Part shown: positions 16,411-25,776 of the stretch, piece after piece | Layout of the letters: each line of letters opens with the position of its first letter | Position numbering within the stretch: the first letter of the stretch is position 1 | Source of the DNA: Betaproteobacteria bacterium | GTDB taxonomy: Bacteria > Pseudomonadota > Gammaproteobacteria > Burkholderiales > Rhodocyclaceae | DNA length: 46,751 bases | Assembly (NCBI GenBank): GCA_009777245.1 | Contig: WRMF01000018.1 | Span: forward strand, 1 to 46,751 | Direction: 5' to 3' | Made by a program: the position numbers and the translations under genes | Notes under the pieces: model-generated | The model's database searches: none | Seen by the model: the letters and a program-made list of their open reading frames with translations, nothing else | Told to the model about the DNA's origin: nothing

Positions 16411-18354
16411 TCATGCCAACCTTTCAAGCTGCTCCGATAATTCCAGCCAACGACATTCGGCTTCTTCAATCCAGCCTTGCAAGGCGGCCTGGCGCTTCAG
16501 CAAGTCCTGTAATCTTGCTCTGCCGCCGCCATTGCTTGTGCCTGCATCCTTGCCGTAAAACGCGGGATCGGCCAAGCGATCTTCAAGCTCTTTTTTCTCG
16601 CCCGTCCAGCAAGACAGCTTTTTTTCGATCTCCCCGATCTCTTTGACCAGAGGACGACGCGCAAACAGCATGGCCTGGCGTTCAGCCTCGGCCTGGGCGC
16701 GGCTTCTTCGTCGCGCCTCTCGTCCAGACAATACTTCATTCGCGCCCTCCGCTTCATGTCGGGCGCGTTGATCCGTCAGCCAGACACGATAATCGTCGAG
16801 ATCGCCGTCGAAAGGTCGCAAACGTCCACCGTCAATCAGCAACAGGCGGTCGCAGCAGGCTCGCAGCAAGGCGCGGTCGTGCGAAACCAGCATCATCGCG
16901 CCGTCGTACTCCTGGAGCGCGCGCATGAGGGCATAGCGCATTTCCATATCCAGATGGTTGGTAGGTTCATCCAATAACAGGAGATTGGGGCGTTGCCAGA
17001 TAAGCAAAGCCAGAACCAGACGGGATTTTTCACCGCCGGAAAACGAGCCGCAAGGCGTGTTGGCAAGGGCGGAGCCGTTACCCCGCCCGTCGCCGCGAAA
17101 GTCAAATCCTCCCAGATAATCGCGCGTGTCCTGCTCACGAGCGGAAGGATCAAGCCGCAACAAGTGCTGGATCGGAGATTCTTCGCCGCGCAGGGTTTCA
17201 AGCTGATGTTGGGCAAAGTACCCTGTCAGCAACCCCTTGCCCTCGCGCTTTTGTCCTGCGCTGACGGCAATTTCCCCAGCCAGAAGTTTGATAAGGGTGG
17301 ATTTGCCCGCGCCGTTACGACCGAGCAGGCCCACACGCTCGCCGGGTCGCAGGGTAAGTTCAATGTCTTCGAGCACGTTTTTCCCTTCGTACCCGGCAGC
17401 GCCTTGCTCGATTTGCAGCAGAGGATCGGGCGCGGCGGTCGCGGGGCGGAAAGAAAAGGAAAACGGATTGTCGACATGGGCGGCGGAAATGCGCTCCATG
17501 CGTTCCAACGCCTTGATCCGGCTTTGCGCCTGCCGCGCCTTGGTCGCCTTGGCGCGAAATCGGCGGATGTAGTCTTCCATATGCGCGATTTCACGTTGTT
17601 GCCGCTTGAAAAGCGCCTGCTGCTCTGCCAGATGTTCCCCGCGTCGGCGCTCAAAATCGGTGTATGAACCGTTGTAAAGCGTGAGTTTCCGCTGTTCGAT
17701 ATGGGCGATACGGTCGACAGTAGCGTCAAGAAACTCGCGGTCATGCGAAACCAGCAACAGCGTTCCTTGAAAATCGCGCAGCCATTGCTCAAGCCAGATT
17801 ACGGCGTCCAGATCAAGGTGATTGGTCGGTTCGTCAAGCAGGAGCAGATCGGAGCGACACATCAACGCCTGCGCGAGATTGAGCCGCATCCGCCAGCCGC
17901 CGGAAAATTCCGCCACTGCCCGCTCGGCATCCGAAGGTAGAAAGCCAAGACCGTCAAGCAACGCCGCCGCGCGCGATCTGGCCGAATAAGCGCCGATTTC
18001 CTGCAACCTGGTATGCAATTCGGCAATACGCTCGCCCTCATGCGCGGTTTCGGCCTGCGCCAGTTCGGCCTCGATGCGTCGCAGTTCGGCATCGCCATCA
18101 AGCACGTATTCGATAGCGGCTCGTGACAAGCCAGGCGTCTCCTGCGCGACATGGGCAATCGTCCAGCCGGACGGATATTCAAAATCGCCTTGATCAGGGA
18201 GCAATTCGCCGCAGAGAAGCGCGAAAAGGCTTGATTTACCGCTGCCGTTGGCTCCGGTCAGACCTATTTTCCAGCCGGGGAACAACTGAAGGGAAACATC
18301 GTCAATCAAGACACGGGAGCCTATGCCAAGGCGCAAATTGCGAAAACGGATCAC
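16411..18354 (-). CDS. yheS: ABC-F family ATPase, YheS-like
   Basis: This is a soluble ABC-F protein with two ATPase domains and no transmembrane segment. Domain 1 has Walker A GANGSGKS (34-41) and signature FSGGWRMRLNLAQAL. An interdomain linker rich in Arg/Lys/Gln (FKRQQREIAHMEDYIRRFRA) precedes domain 2 with GRNGAGKS and FSGGEKSRLVLALL. The C-terminal charged coiled coil of about 100 residues is typical of YheS. ABC-F factors bind the ribosomal E site and modulate translation; the specific role of YheS is less settled. It lies 31 bp downstream of mlaF on the same strand. Confidence 0.92.
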   Translation of the reverse strand: MIRFRNLRLGIGSRVLIDDVSLQLFPGWKIGLTGANGSGKSSLFALLCGELLPDQGDFEYPSGWTIAHVAQETPGLSRAAIEYVLDGDAELRRIEAELAQAETAHEGERIAELHTRLQEIGAYSARSRAAALLDGLGFLPSDAERAVAEFSGGWRMRLNLAQALMCRSDLLLLDEPTNHLDLDAVIWLEQWLRDFQGTLLLVSHDREFLDATVDRIAHIEQRKLTLYNGSYTDFERRRGEHLAEQQALFKRQQREIAHMEDYIRRFRAKATKARQAQSRIKALERMERISAAHVDNPFSFSFRPATAAPDPLLQIEQGAAGYEGKNVLEDIELTLRPGERVGLLGRNGAGKSTLIKLLAGEIAVSAGQKREGKGLLTGYFAQHQLETLRGEESPIQHLLRLDPSAREQDTRDYLGGFDFRGDGRGNGSALANTPCGSFSGGEKSRLVLALLIWQRPNLLLLDEPTNHLDMEMRYALMRALQEYDGAMMLVSHDRALLRACCDRLLLIDGGRLRPFDGDLDDYRVWLTDQRARHEAEGANEVLSGREARRRSRAQAEAERQAMLFARRPLVKEIGEIEKKLSCWTGEKKELEDRLADPAFYGKDAGTSNGGGRARLQDLLKRQAALQGWIEEAECRWLELSEQLERLA

Positions 18355-18384
18355 GTTTCAAGCGGTAGATAAAAGGGCGTTATT

Positions 18385-19173
18385 TTACGTAACCGATTTT
18401 GCGCCATAAAGCCCCATCGGCTCAAAGAAGGCGCGGATGGCAGGGTGCGGCAAAGCCGCGACTTCGGTCAATGCTCCCTTCGCCAGTATTTGCTGTTCCG
18501 CCAAAACAGCAACCTCGCTTTGCAAGCCTTCGATGGTGTCGAAATCGTGCGTTACAAGCACGACGGTAAGGCCAAGGCTTTGCTGCAATTCCCGAATCAG
18601 CGCGACAAAGCTCTTACTTCTGGCAGGATCAAGCCCCGCCGTCGGCTCGTCCAGCAAGAGCAATTCCGGCTCGACCGCCAGAGCGCGCGCGAGCGCAACC
18701 CTTTTTATCATGCCGCCGGAAAGCTCGGCAGGCATCAGGTATGCGTGTTTTTCTTCCAGCCCGACCATTGCGAGTTTCAAGCGCACAATGTCGGCAATCC
18801 ATGCCTCGTCCATGAAACGCAATTCGCGCAGGGGAAAAGCGATATTGTCATAGACTGAAAGCGCGGAGAAAAGCGCCCCCTGCTGAAACAGCATTCCCAG
18901 GCGATTACGGACAGCGGCAAGCGCGGCGGAATTTGCGTTGCCTATCTCGTGTCCGAACAGGCGAATGCTGCCCTTGGCAGGTTTCAGAAGGCCGAGAATT
19001 TCCCGTAAAAGGGTCGTCTTGCCGCTCCCGGAACCGCCTACCAGCGCGATTACTTCTCCTCTCTCCACCCTGAAATCCAGATTTTTGTGAATGACCACAT
19101 CCCGGTAAAGGCTCCAGATGTCGCGCATGTCAATAATAGGGTCTGCTGTCTGTCGCACATTCATCTCCTTCAT
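18385..19173 (-). CDS. mlaF: MlaF-like phospholipid ABC transporter ATPase
   Basis: This is the ATPase of an Mla/MCE-type lipid transporter. The 262-residue product shows Walker A GGSGSGKT, Q-loop MLFQQGALFSALSVYDN, signature LSGGMIKRVALARAL and Walker B LLLLDEPTAGLDP. The GALFSALSV motif is characteristic of MlaF/Ttg2A-like ATPases. The ATG at 19173 overlaps the mlaE stop (ATGA), so the two are translationally coupled. An mlaD-type MCE gene, which normally follows, is not here; the next gene is the ABC-F gene. Confidence 0.9.
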   Translation of the reverse strand: MKEMNVRQTADPIIDMRDIWSLYRDVVIHKNLDFRVERGEVIALVGGSGSGKTTLLREILGLLKPAKGSIRLFGHEIGNANSAALAAVRNRLGMLFQQGALFSALSVYDNIAFPLRELRFMDEAWIADIVRLKLAMVGLEEKHAYLMPAELSGGMIKRVALARALAVEPELLLLDEPTAGLDPARSKSFVALIRELQQSLGLTVVLVTHDFDTIEGLQSEVAVLAEQQILAKGALTEVAALPHPAIRAFFEPMGLYGAKSVT

Positions 19174-20306
19174 GGCATACCGATATTTCGCGTCAGGATA
19201 GCGAATACGGCATCAACGAGAATCACGAGGGTAATCGCCGTAACGACGGAAGCGGTAGTGTGCTGGGAAAGGCTCTCGGTATTAGGGCGCACATTGAGGC
19301 CGAACCAGCAAGCCAAAAGCGCAATCAGAAAACCGAAAGCCGCGCCCTTGCCCAGACAAATCCAGAGATTCGCAATCGGAACCGCATCCGGCAGGGATCG
19401 GAAAAAATGAAGCATCGAGAAATCCAGCTCCCAGTAAGCCGCCAGCGCCCCGCCCAACAGGGCGGCCATGCACACCCAGACCACCAGCAGCGGCATGGCG
19501 ATAAGTAGCGCCGCCACTTTGGGAAAGACCACCCGCACAGTGCCGGAAACGCCGAGCGCGGCAAGCGCGTCTATTTCTTCCGTAACTCGCATGACCCCGA
19601 TCTGGGCGGTCATTGCCGAACCGGAGCGTCCGGCAACCAGCACCGCCGCCAATACCGGCCCCAGCTCACGAATGATGCCTATCCCCATGAGATTGACAAT
19701 GAAAACATCCGCGCCGTAAATTTTCAGTTGCGCGGCGGAAAGATAGCTTATTGTCATTCCAATAAGCAGTCCGACCAGAGCCGAAACCGGCAAGGCTTTA
19801 AAGCCTGCCCGATAGAGGTTGGCGGAAAATTCTTTCCACGGAATCAGGCTCGAATTGCGAAGCAGGCGAAATCCGGTCAGAATCAGTGATCCGAATAATT
19901 CGATCAATCCTTTGAACAGTCGAAACAGGTCGCGCCATCCTGCCAGCGACCAAAGCCCCACCTGTTCAATGCAGGAGAATTTTATCCGTTCATCTTGCGC
20001 GGGTTCAGAGATCGGCGCGACGGATACCCGTTCCAGGGTCGGGCGTAAAGCGTCCGGTATGGACAATTCGACCGGCCATTTCGCCTGCCAGCGCCGCCAC
20101 AGCAAAACGGCAGCGGCGCTGTCCAGACGGGAAACTTCATCCAACCGCCATGTTGACGCTTTGCGCCCGGCGTCAGCCAGGGTGCGGAACAAGGCGCGGC
20201 GGCGGGAAGAGCCAAGAGCGCCAAAAGCGCCCAAAGTCCACGCGCCGCTCAAGACGGCCTCATTGCCCACGATGGACAGTTCGGGAAAGGAATCGGTGGC
20301 GCTCAT
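19170..20306 (-). CDS. mlaE: MlaE-family permease with N-terminal STAS domain
   Basis: The 378-residue protein has an N-terminal STAS/MlaB-like domain of about 100 residues (SIVGNEAVLSGAWTL, RLDEVSRLDSAAAVLLWRRW). This is followed by an MlaE permease domain with about five membrane helices, including the conserved ALVGLLIGMTISYLSAAQL, ELGPVLAAVLVAGRSGSAM and GVMRVTEEIDALAALGV. In E. coli, MlaB is a separate STAS subunit; here it is fused to the permease. The start overlaps the ppx stop by 4 nt and the stop overlaps mlaF by 4 nt, so ppx-mlaE-mlaF form one coupled unit. Confidence 0.9.
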   Translation of the reverse strand: MSATDSFPELSIVGNEAVLSGAWTLGAFGALGSSRRRALFRTLADAGRKASTWRLDEVSRLDSAAAVLLWRRWQAKWPVELSIPDALRPTLERVSVAPISEPAQDERIKFSCIEQVGLWSLAGWRDLFRLFKGLIELFGSLILTGFRLLRNSSLIPWKEFSANLYRAGFKALPVSALVGLLIGMTISYLSAAQLKIYGADVFIVNLMGIGIIRELGPVLAAVLVAGRSGSAMTAQIGVMRVTEEIDALAALGVSGTVRVVFPKVAALLIAMPLLVVWVCMAALLGGALAAYWELDFSMLHFFRSLPDAVPIANLWICLGKGAAFGFLIALLACWFGLNVRPNTESLSQHTTASVVTAITLVILVDAVFAILTRNIGMP

Positions 20307-21817
20307 TTGTCTTTCTTACTGCCGGACGCAACCGACTTGACCTTGAAGTCAAAGCCGGTCTGCCGCCACATTTGCGCCTCTTCCGTCAATGCCGCCGCCG
20401 TCCAGGGGTTAGCCTCAAGCCAGCGCGTCGGAATCTCGAACGTAAAACCTTGATTGGCGGCGCGCGCCACATAAGCAGGCAGGCTTCGTCCCCCGCGGTC
20501 ACGATGCAGCAACGCGGCCAGGCGCAAACAAAACAGTTGCCGCCACACCATATCTTCGCGCGGCAGGTCGAGAAGCTTGTCCAGCTTGCCGCGATGCCCC
20601 AGCACCAGAGTCGCCAGTCGGGCGCGATCCTTGTTGGAAAAGCCCGGCATGTCGGCAAAGGTGAGAATGTACGCGCCGTGCTTGTGATAGCCGGTATGCG
20701 CCACGGAAATCCCTATCTCATGCAGCGTCGCCGCCCAGTCAAGAAAGAGTATTTCCTCGTCGGTTTCATCCGTAGCCCCTCTCTTCAGCCTGAATAAAAT
20801 GTCCAGCGCGGTCTCCCGCACCCGCTCCGCTTGTCTATGCTCCACCTGATAACGACGGACAAACTGCTTGACCGTCGCAGCTCGCATATCATGATGCTGA
20901 AAGCGCCCCAAAAGGTCGTACAACACCCCCAACCGCAAGGCTCCGTCCGCATAATTCATCTCCGTCAAGTTAAATTCCTCGAAAATCGCCATCATGATCG
21001 CCAGACCGCCCGGCAGAATCGGCAAACGATCCGCCCGTACTCCGGGCACGTTGAAAGCGTCAATGGAACCGGCCTTGCACAACATCGCCGCCAGTTTCTC
21101 CAGTCCCTCGCGGGTAATGCCGGTCATGCCGTCGGGGTTCAGATGATTGGCTTCCAGCAAATCAACAAGCGCCCGCGCCGTGCCGGAAGAGCCGACCGCC
21201 TCCTTCCAACCCTGCTGCGTGTAGACATGCTTGATCCGTTCCGTATCCTTGGCTGCGGAAGTTTTAGCCTCTGTCAAACGCTTTTTGTCCACCCGTCCGC
21301 CGGGAAAATATCGCAGGGTATAACCGACGCTGCCCATGTACAGCGAACTCATCAAAATGGGCGATTCTTTCCTGCCGATAATAAATTCCGTCGAGCCGCC
21401 GCCGATATCCACGACCAGTCGCTTGTGCGCGGCGGCAGGCAGGGAATGAATCGTGCCGATGTATATCAGCCGCGCCTCTTCGCGCCCGGGAATTATCTCT
21501 ATCGGAAAACCCAATGCGGCTTCTCCTGCCGCCAGAAAATCCTGGGAGTTTCGCGCCACTCTCAAGGTATCCGTCGCCACGGCGCGCACCGCGCCGCCCT
21601 TCAAACTCCGCAGCCGCTCCCCGAACCGCTCCAGCGTAGCCAAGCCCCGTTCCATCGCGGAACGCTCCAGTATTTTGCCGGTCGTCAATCCGCCCGCCAG
21701 CCGCACGGTTTCCTTCAGCGAATCCAGGGGATAAATCTGCCCCTCCACCACCCGCCCGACTTGCAGGCGAAAACTGTTGGAGCCTAAATCCACCGCAGCA
21801 ATCGTTTCGTATTCCAT
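20303..21817 (-). CDS. ppx: exopolyphosphatase (Ppx/GppA family)
   Basis: Ppx removes terminal phosphates from polyphosphate or hydrolyses pppGpp. From the ATG at 21817 the protein starts MEYETIAAVDLGSNSFRLQV, the actin-like fold phosphate-1 motif, and has 504 residues. Other family motifs are VRAVATDTLRVARN, IEIIPGREEARLIYIG and VVDIGGGSTEFIIG (phosphate-2). The C-terminal half has the HD-like region (DWAATLHEIGISVAHTGYHKHG). The frame is open 64 codons further upstream, but that extension lies in repeat DNA. Coupled to mlaE by an ATGA overlap. Confidence 0.95.
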   Translation of the reverse strand: MEYETIAAVDLGSNSFRLQVGRVVEGQIYPLDSLKETVRLAGGLTTGKILERSAMERGLATLERFGERLRSLKGGAVRAVATDTLRVARNSQDFLAAGEAALGFPIEIIPGREEARLIYIGTIHSLPAAAHKRLVVDIGGGSTEFIIGRKESPILMSSLYMGSVGYTLRYFPGGRVDKKRLTEAKTSAAKDTERIKHVYTQQGWKEAVGSSGTARALVDLLEANHLNPDGMTGITREGLEKLAAMLCKAGSIDAFNVPGVRADRLPILPGGLAIMMAIFEEFNLTEMNYADGALRLGVLYDLLGRFQHHDMRAATVKQFVRRYQVEHRQAERVRETALDILFRLKRGATDETDEEILFLDWAATLHEIGISVAHTGYHKHGAYILTFADMPGFSNKDRARLATLVLGHRGKLDKLLDLPREDMVWRQLFCLRLAALLHRDRGGRSLPAYVARAANQGFTFEIPTRWLEANPWTAAALTEEAQMWRQTGFDFKVKSVASGSKKDK

Positions 21818-21866
21818 CCGAACTACCCCAAGGCAATGGCGTATTCTAACATTGCCTACGTCCCTT

Positions 21867-22225
21867 CCTATAGTGTCAAAATCAACGTACCTTTCTCGCG
21901 CATGGCAATCGCATGAGAACAGAGGTTGCATTGCCCTCGCGCCAAAGTCCCAATTCAAATGAGCGCATTTTACGCATCCTCGCCCTCTCCCCCGACCCCT
22001 CTCCCGCAAGCGGGAGAGGGGAGCAAAGCGTGTTTTTACCGACAGTCTCGTTATTTGTGGAAAACACTATAAATGGTAGAGGGGACAACGGCAGGCGGAA
22101 GCGGGTATTTCTCCCCTCTCCCACTAGTGGCTTCGCCACTAGTGGGAGAGGGGTAGGGGAGAGGGCTACCGCGCCGTGACAGCTTTACCCTTGGAGAAAG
22201 TGTGCGTGCTTAAATCGAAACCGCT
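21867..22225. repeat. composite repeat island between ppx and the haem-linked cyclase
   Basis: The gap holds CCTATAGTGT (21867-21876), matching the inverse of the 29.76-kb repeat edge, and a TTCAAATGAGCGCATTTTAC end (21954-21973) related to the 2364-2899 terminal repeat. It also holds two CCCCTCTCCC hairpins (21996-22021, and 22113-22153 with a 19-bp stem containing CACTAGTGGC). It ends with a GAGAGGGCTACCGCGCCGTG segment also found near 29712-29725. The right edge (ATCGAAACCGCTTTAA) overlaps the stop codon of the cyclase gene. No coding potential is seen. Confidence 0.6.
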
Positions 22226-24115
22226 TTAATACTCCGGTTCGTTTGTCCACATCTCCTGGGTAAAACGCGCGACAAGATTGCGACCGTTCTGTTTGGCCTT
22301 GTACATTGCAACATCGGCAAATTTAAGGGCTTGCCAGAAGGTTGTGCTGTCTTTCGGGTAATCGGAAATACCGATGGAGATGGTCTTTTGCAGGACGTCG
22401 CCGCCGATATTGACTCGCATTTTTTCAACAGTAGCCCGAATGTTTTCGGCGACCTGGTCGGCGTCCGGCTCCACCGTACCCTGCAATATGATGAGAAACT
22501 CCTCTCCGCCATACCTGATTACCATGTCGGAAGAGCGCACGGACTGCTTCAGCACCTCTGCGAGTGTCTTAAGCACGGTGTCGCCGACGTCATGCCCGTA
22601 GGTATCATTGACCATCTTGAAGTAATCCAGATCCAGCATCATGATGGCCAGGTGGATTTTCTGGCGACGCGCGTTCGCCAGCAGGGTTTCGACATATTCT
22701 TCAAGGTAGCGACGATTGTTAAGGCCGGTAAGCGGATCGCGCAGCGAAGATTCTTTCAGGGTTTCGGTCAGGCGGCGGGCTTCCAGCACCGGCGCGGCTT
22801 CGCGCAGATAGACATTGATGTAGGGCAGGACTTCAGAAACCCGTTCCTTGTTTTCTTCCTCGATTACCAGTTGTACAATGCTGCCAACCGTGCCTGACTG
22901 CATAATCGGGAAGCAAAGATAACCGTGGAGGCGCCATTCATCAGGGAGTGGCTTGAAGGCGTAACATATATCAGGTTGACTGATCCCATTCACCAGATGC
23001 CCGGTTCGACGGGCGCGGCATGTTTCAGGACGATCAAGAATCTGCGGGTCACACCAGCGGCAGGAAGCGGAAAGCGCGCCATCCACGATGATCGCGCGCA
23101 TTTCGTTGCGTCCGCTTATCAGCTCGTAGATGGAGAATTTATGCAGATCAAATTCATCCTGCAAAATGACGGAAAGACGCTGGAAAATTTCCGACTTGCT
23201 TTCGTCTTCTTCGATGGTTTGTTTGAAGTGGGCGGCCTTGGTCAGTCCTTCCACCATATCAATTGTCACGGTGAGCAGGTTTTCGTTTTCTTTTGCCTGC
23301 CGTCCTGTCAATTTTGACACCTGATTTCCGATGTGGTTCAGGCCGTCGTCCAGAAAGCGCATCAGGCGGTTCATCTCGTTGGCGATTTGCCCGACTTCGT
23401 CTTTGGTTTTCTGGGAGATGTATCCCTTGAAGTTTCCGTCGGTAGCGCCCCGCACTACTTCTTCGACTTCGCTGGCCGTCTTGGTGATCGGATTCAGGAT
23501 GCCCCGCAGGAAAAAGAAGAGAACGAGTATGAAAAGTGTAACCGTGCCGATGATGCTGAATACTGTGATCAGAGCCTGATTCCTGAGCTCGGTCAGGCGC
23601 ATGGTCATCGTTACCGCGCCCAGCACAGCGCCATCTGGGACGGGGTGCCATTCGTCGCCCTTGCGAATGAAGTGACAGGACATGCAGTTAGGACTGTCTT
23701 TTGAATCGGCGATGTAGGGGATGGTGTTGCGAAAAACAAGTTCACTACCTTTCTCTATGATCTCGTAGTCGGCTATACCTGTCGCCATGACCTTGAGTTC
23801 AAACGCATCCGGCGGGAATTCGCCGCCGCTGTTGGTAAACTGTTCATCAACGAGGCGCGAGCGCACGACACGGGCATCGGTAAGGCCGTGTATCTCGGTG
23901 ATGCGGCGCAGAAAGGACTGGCGGTGATCAATAGTGCCGGTGATCATGGCCTCGGTCAGGTGCACCCGAACGATCTCGGAAGCGGTCTGGATATGCGATT
24001 TGGAGACATCAATCGTAAAAATCCTGAATGCATAAAGATTGATGGCGGCGACAACGACAACCAAACCTACGGCAATGAACGAGAAGAACAGCGAAATCTT
24101 TGAGTTTAGGCGCAT
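22226..24115 (-). CDS. membrane diguanylate cyclase with periplasmic CXXCH haem-type sensor
   Basis: The 629-residue protein has an N-terminal membrane helix (about 8-30) and a periplasmic sensor of about 150 residues ending in SPNCMSCHF (Cys144, Cys147, His148), a c-type haem attachment motif. A second helix (about 181-203), a HAMP linker and a GAF-like cytoplasmic region with clustered cysteines (CRWCDPQILDRPETC, about 360-375) follow. A GGDEF domain with RYGGEEFLIIL is at the C terminus. The intact GGEEF site predicts c-di-GMP synthesis. The sensor resembles DUF3365/Tll0287-type haem domains. It could couple redox state, NO or oxygen to c-di-GMP (inference). Its stop abuts a repeat island. 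Confidence 0.9.
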   Translation of the reverse strand: MRLNSKISLFFSFIAVGLVVVVAAINLYAFRIFTIDVSKSHIQTASEIVRVHLTEAMITGTIDHRQSFLRRITEIHGLTDARVVRSRLVDEQFTNSGGEFPPDAFELKVMATGIADYEIIEKGSELVFRNTIPYIADSKDSPNCMSCHFIRKGDEWHPVPDGAVLGAVTMTMRLTELRNQALITVFSIIGTVTLFILVLFFFLRGILNPITKTASEVEEVVRGATDGNFKGYISQKTKDEVGQIANEMNRLMRFLDDGLNHIGNQVSKLTGRQAKENENLLTVTIDMVEGLTKAAHFKQTIEEDESKSEIFQRLSVILQDEFDLHKFSIYELISGRNEMRAIIVDGALSASCRWCDPQILDRPETCRARRTGHLVNGISQPDICYAFKPLPDEWRLHGYLCFPIMQSGTVGSIVQLVIEEENKERVSEVLPYINVYLREAAPVLEARRLTETLKESSLRDPLTGLNNRRYLEEYVETLLANARRQKIHLAIMMLDLDYFKMVNDTYGHDVGDTVLKTLAEVLKQSVRSSDMVIRYGGEEFLIILQGTVEPDADQVAENIRATVEKMRVNIGGDVLQKTISIGISDYPKDSTTFWQALKFADVAMYKAKQNGRNLVARFTQEMWTNEPEY

Positions 24116-24383
24116 TGAGGCTCCACACTTTCACCATAACATGCGATAAGTCTATTATGCCGGTTAACTTGCAACATAGGAAGAAGAACTTTCATAATAT
24201 TCTGCCCCGTTCCGGAAAATTTGCGTCGCAAACATTATTTTTCGAGAAAACCAGATTCCGCAGGAACGGGGAAGCGCATATAACACATTGATTTTACGTA
24301 TTATTTAACGAGGGCATGTTTGGGAAGACGCTCGCGGATTTTCCTGCGATAATCCGACGGTTATCCTCTTTTGTGGGTGTTTC

Positions 24384-25217
24384 ATGGAACTTTGTGGTTT
24401 TTCCGCCGGCCTTGACCGACCGTTTTTTCTGATTGCCGGCCCTTGCGTGGCGGAGTCGACCGCGCTTTGTGTGGATGTGGCCGGACATTTGCAGGCGGTG
24501 TGCAAACGTCTTGACATCCCGTACATCTTCAAGGCTTCCTACGACAAGGCCAATCGCAGTTCCGCGCGTTCGCCGCGAGGACCGGGTCTTGAAGCCGGCC
24601 TGGCGATGCTTGCCGAGGCGCGACGACAGGTCGGAGTCCCTGTACTGACCGATGTGCACTCGGAAGTGGATATTTCCGCCGTAGCCGAGGTAGTGGATGT
24701 GTTGCAAACTCCGGCTTTTCTCTGTCGCCAGACTGATTTCATCCAAGCGGTAGCGGCGGCTGGCAAGCCGGTCAACATCAAAAAAGGGCAATTCCTTGCG
24801 CCCGGCGATATGAAGCATGTGGTCGCCAAGGCGCGGGAGGCGAACAGCGATACGGACAATCTCATGGTTTGCGAGCGCGGCGCGTCTTTCGGCTACAACA
24901 ATCTGGTATCCGACATGCGCTCTCTGGCGATTATGCGTGAAACCGGCTGTCCGGTAGTATTTGACGCGACCCATTCCGTGCAGTTGCCCGGCGGACAAGG
25001 CGCATCCTCCGGCGGGCAGCGGGAATTCGTGCCGATTTTGGCGCGCGCTGCGATCGCGGCGGGAGTATCCGGTCTATTCATGGAAACCCATCCGAATCCT
25101 GAAAAAGCCTTTTCCGACGGCCCCAACAGTTGGCCGCTCGACCGTATGGAACGCCTGCTCACCACTCTGGTAAGCCTGGATCGCGTCGTCAAGGCGGCGG
25201 GATTCGAGGAAGGCTGA
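24384..25217 (+). CDS. kdsA: 3-deoxy-8-phosphooctulonate (KDO-8-P) synthase
   Basis: KdsA condenses PEP with arabinose-5-phosphate in KDO/lipid A inner-core synthesis. The 277-residue protein shows [64 protein letters not shown] and [13 protein letters not shown], all family hallmarks. It is followed after 3 bp by ruvC, so the two may be cotranscribed. The genes pyrG and eno, which commonly neighbour kdsA, are not beside it here. Confidence 0.97.
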   Translation: MELCGFSAGLDRPFFLIAGPCVAESTALCVDVAGHLQAVCKRLDIPYIFKASYDKANRSSARSPRGPGLEAGLAMLAEARRQVGVPVLTDVHSEVDISAVAEVVDVLQTPAFLCRQTDFIQAVAAAGKPVNIKKGQFLAPGDMKHVVAKAREANSDTDNLMVCERGASFGYNNLVSDMRSLAIMRETGCPVVFDATHSVQLPGGQGASSGGQREFVPILARAAIAAGVSGLFMETHPNPEKAFSDGPNSWPLDRMERLLTTLVSLDRVVKAAGFEEG

Positions 25218-25220
25218 AAC

Positions 25221-25715
25221 GTGGCGTCTGCGCTTCGGATACTCGGCATTGACCCTGGTTTGCGAGTGACCGGATTCGGCGTCATTGAAAAACGCGGGCA
25301 GAACTTGCGCTATATAGCCAGCGGCTGTGTACGCTCCAATTCCGGGCAGAGCTTGCCGGAACGCATCGCTACGCTTTTTTCCGGCGTCTCGGAAGTGATT
25401 GCGACCTATCTCCCCGATGAAGCCGGTATTGAAAAAGTGTTCGTCAACATCAATCCTCAATCCACGCTGCTTTTGGGGCAGGCGAGAGGCGCGGCGATCG
25501 CGGCGCTGGCCGTCGGCAATCTGCCGGTGGCGGAATATACGGCTCTGCAAATAAAACAGTCCGTTGTGGGATATGGCAAGGCAACCAAGGAGCAGGTGCA
25601 GCACATGGTGGCTCGCCTGCTCCGTCTTTCCGAGCCGCCCAGGGCGGACGCCGCAGACGCGCTGGCCTGCGCCATTTGTCACGCGCATAGCCATTTCCCG
25701 TTTCCCGCGAAATGA
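25221..25715 (+). CDS. ruvC: Holliday junction resolvase RuvC
   Basis: RuvC is the endonuclease that resolves Holliday junctions together with RuvAB. The 164-residue product starts at a GTG (25221), 3 bp after kdsA. It carries the catalytic acid in [14 protein letters not shown] (Asp11), [32 protein letters not shown] and the C-terminal [12 protein letters not shown] with the other catalytic acids. ruvA lies 1 kb downstream, separated by a prenyltransferase gene. Confidence 0.97.
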   Translation: MASALRILGIDPGLRVTGFGVIEKRGQNLRYIASGCVRSNSGQSLPERIATLFSGVSEVIATYLPDEAGIEKVFVNINPQSTLLLGQARGAAIAALAVGNLPVAEYTALQIKQSVVGYGKATKEQVQHMVARLLRLSEPPRADAADALACAICHAHSHFPFPAK

Positions 25716-25776
25716 TGCTAAAATGGTATATTTGTTCTCTTGCGCCTTTTCCAACTTTCTTTCCGACAATAACCTC

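Noticed and set aside
20831-21787. 318-codon open frame on the plus strand opposite ppx
   Set aside because: ppx is certain and covers the full stretch; the antisense frame shows no recognisable domain.
21818-22009. N-terminal extension of ppx
   Set aside because: The extra 64 codons lie in a repeat island and the conserved protein start is at 21817.
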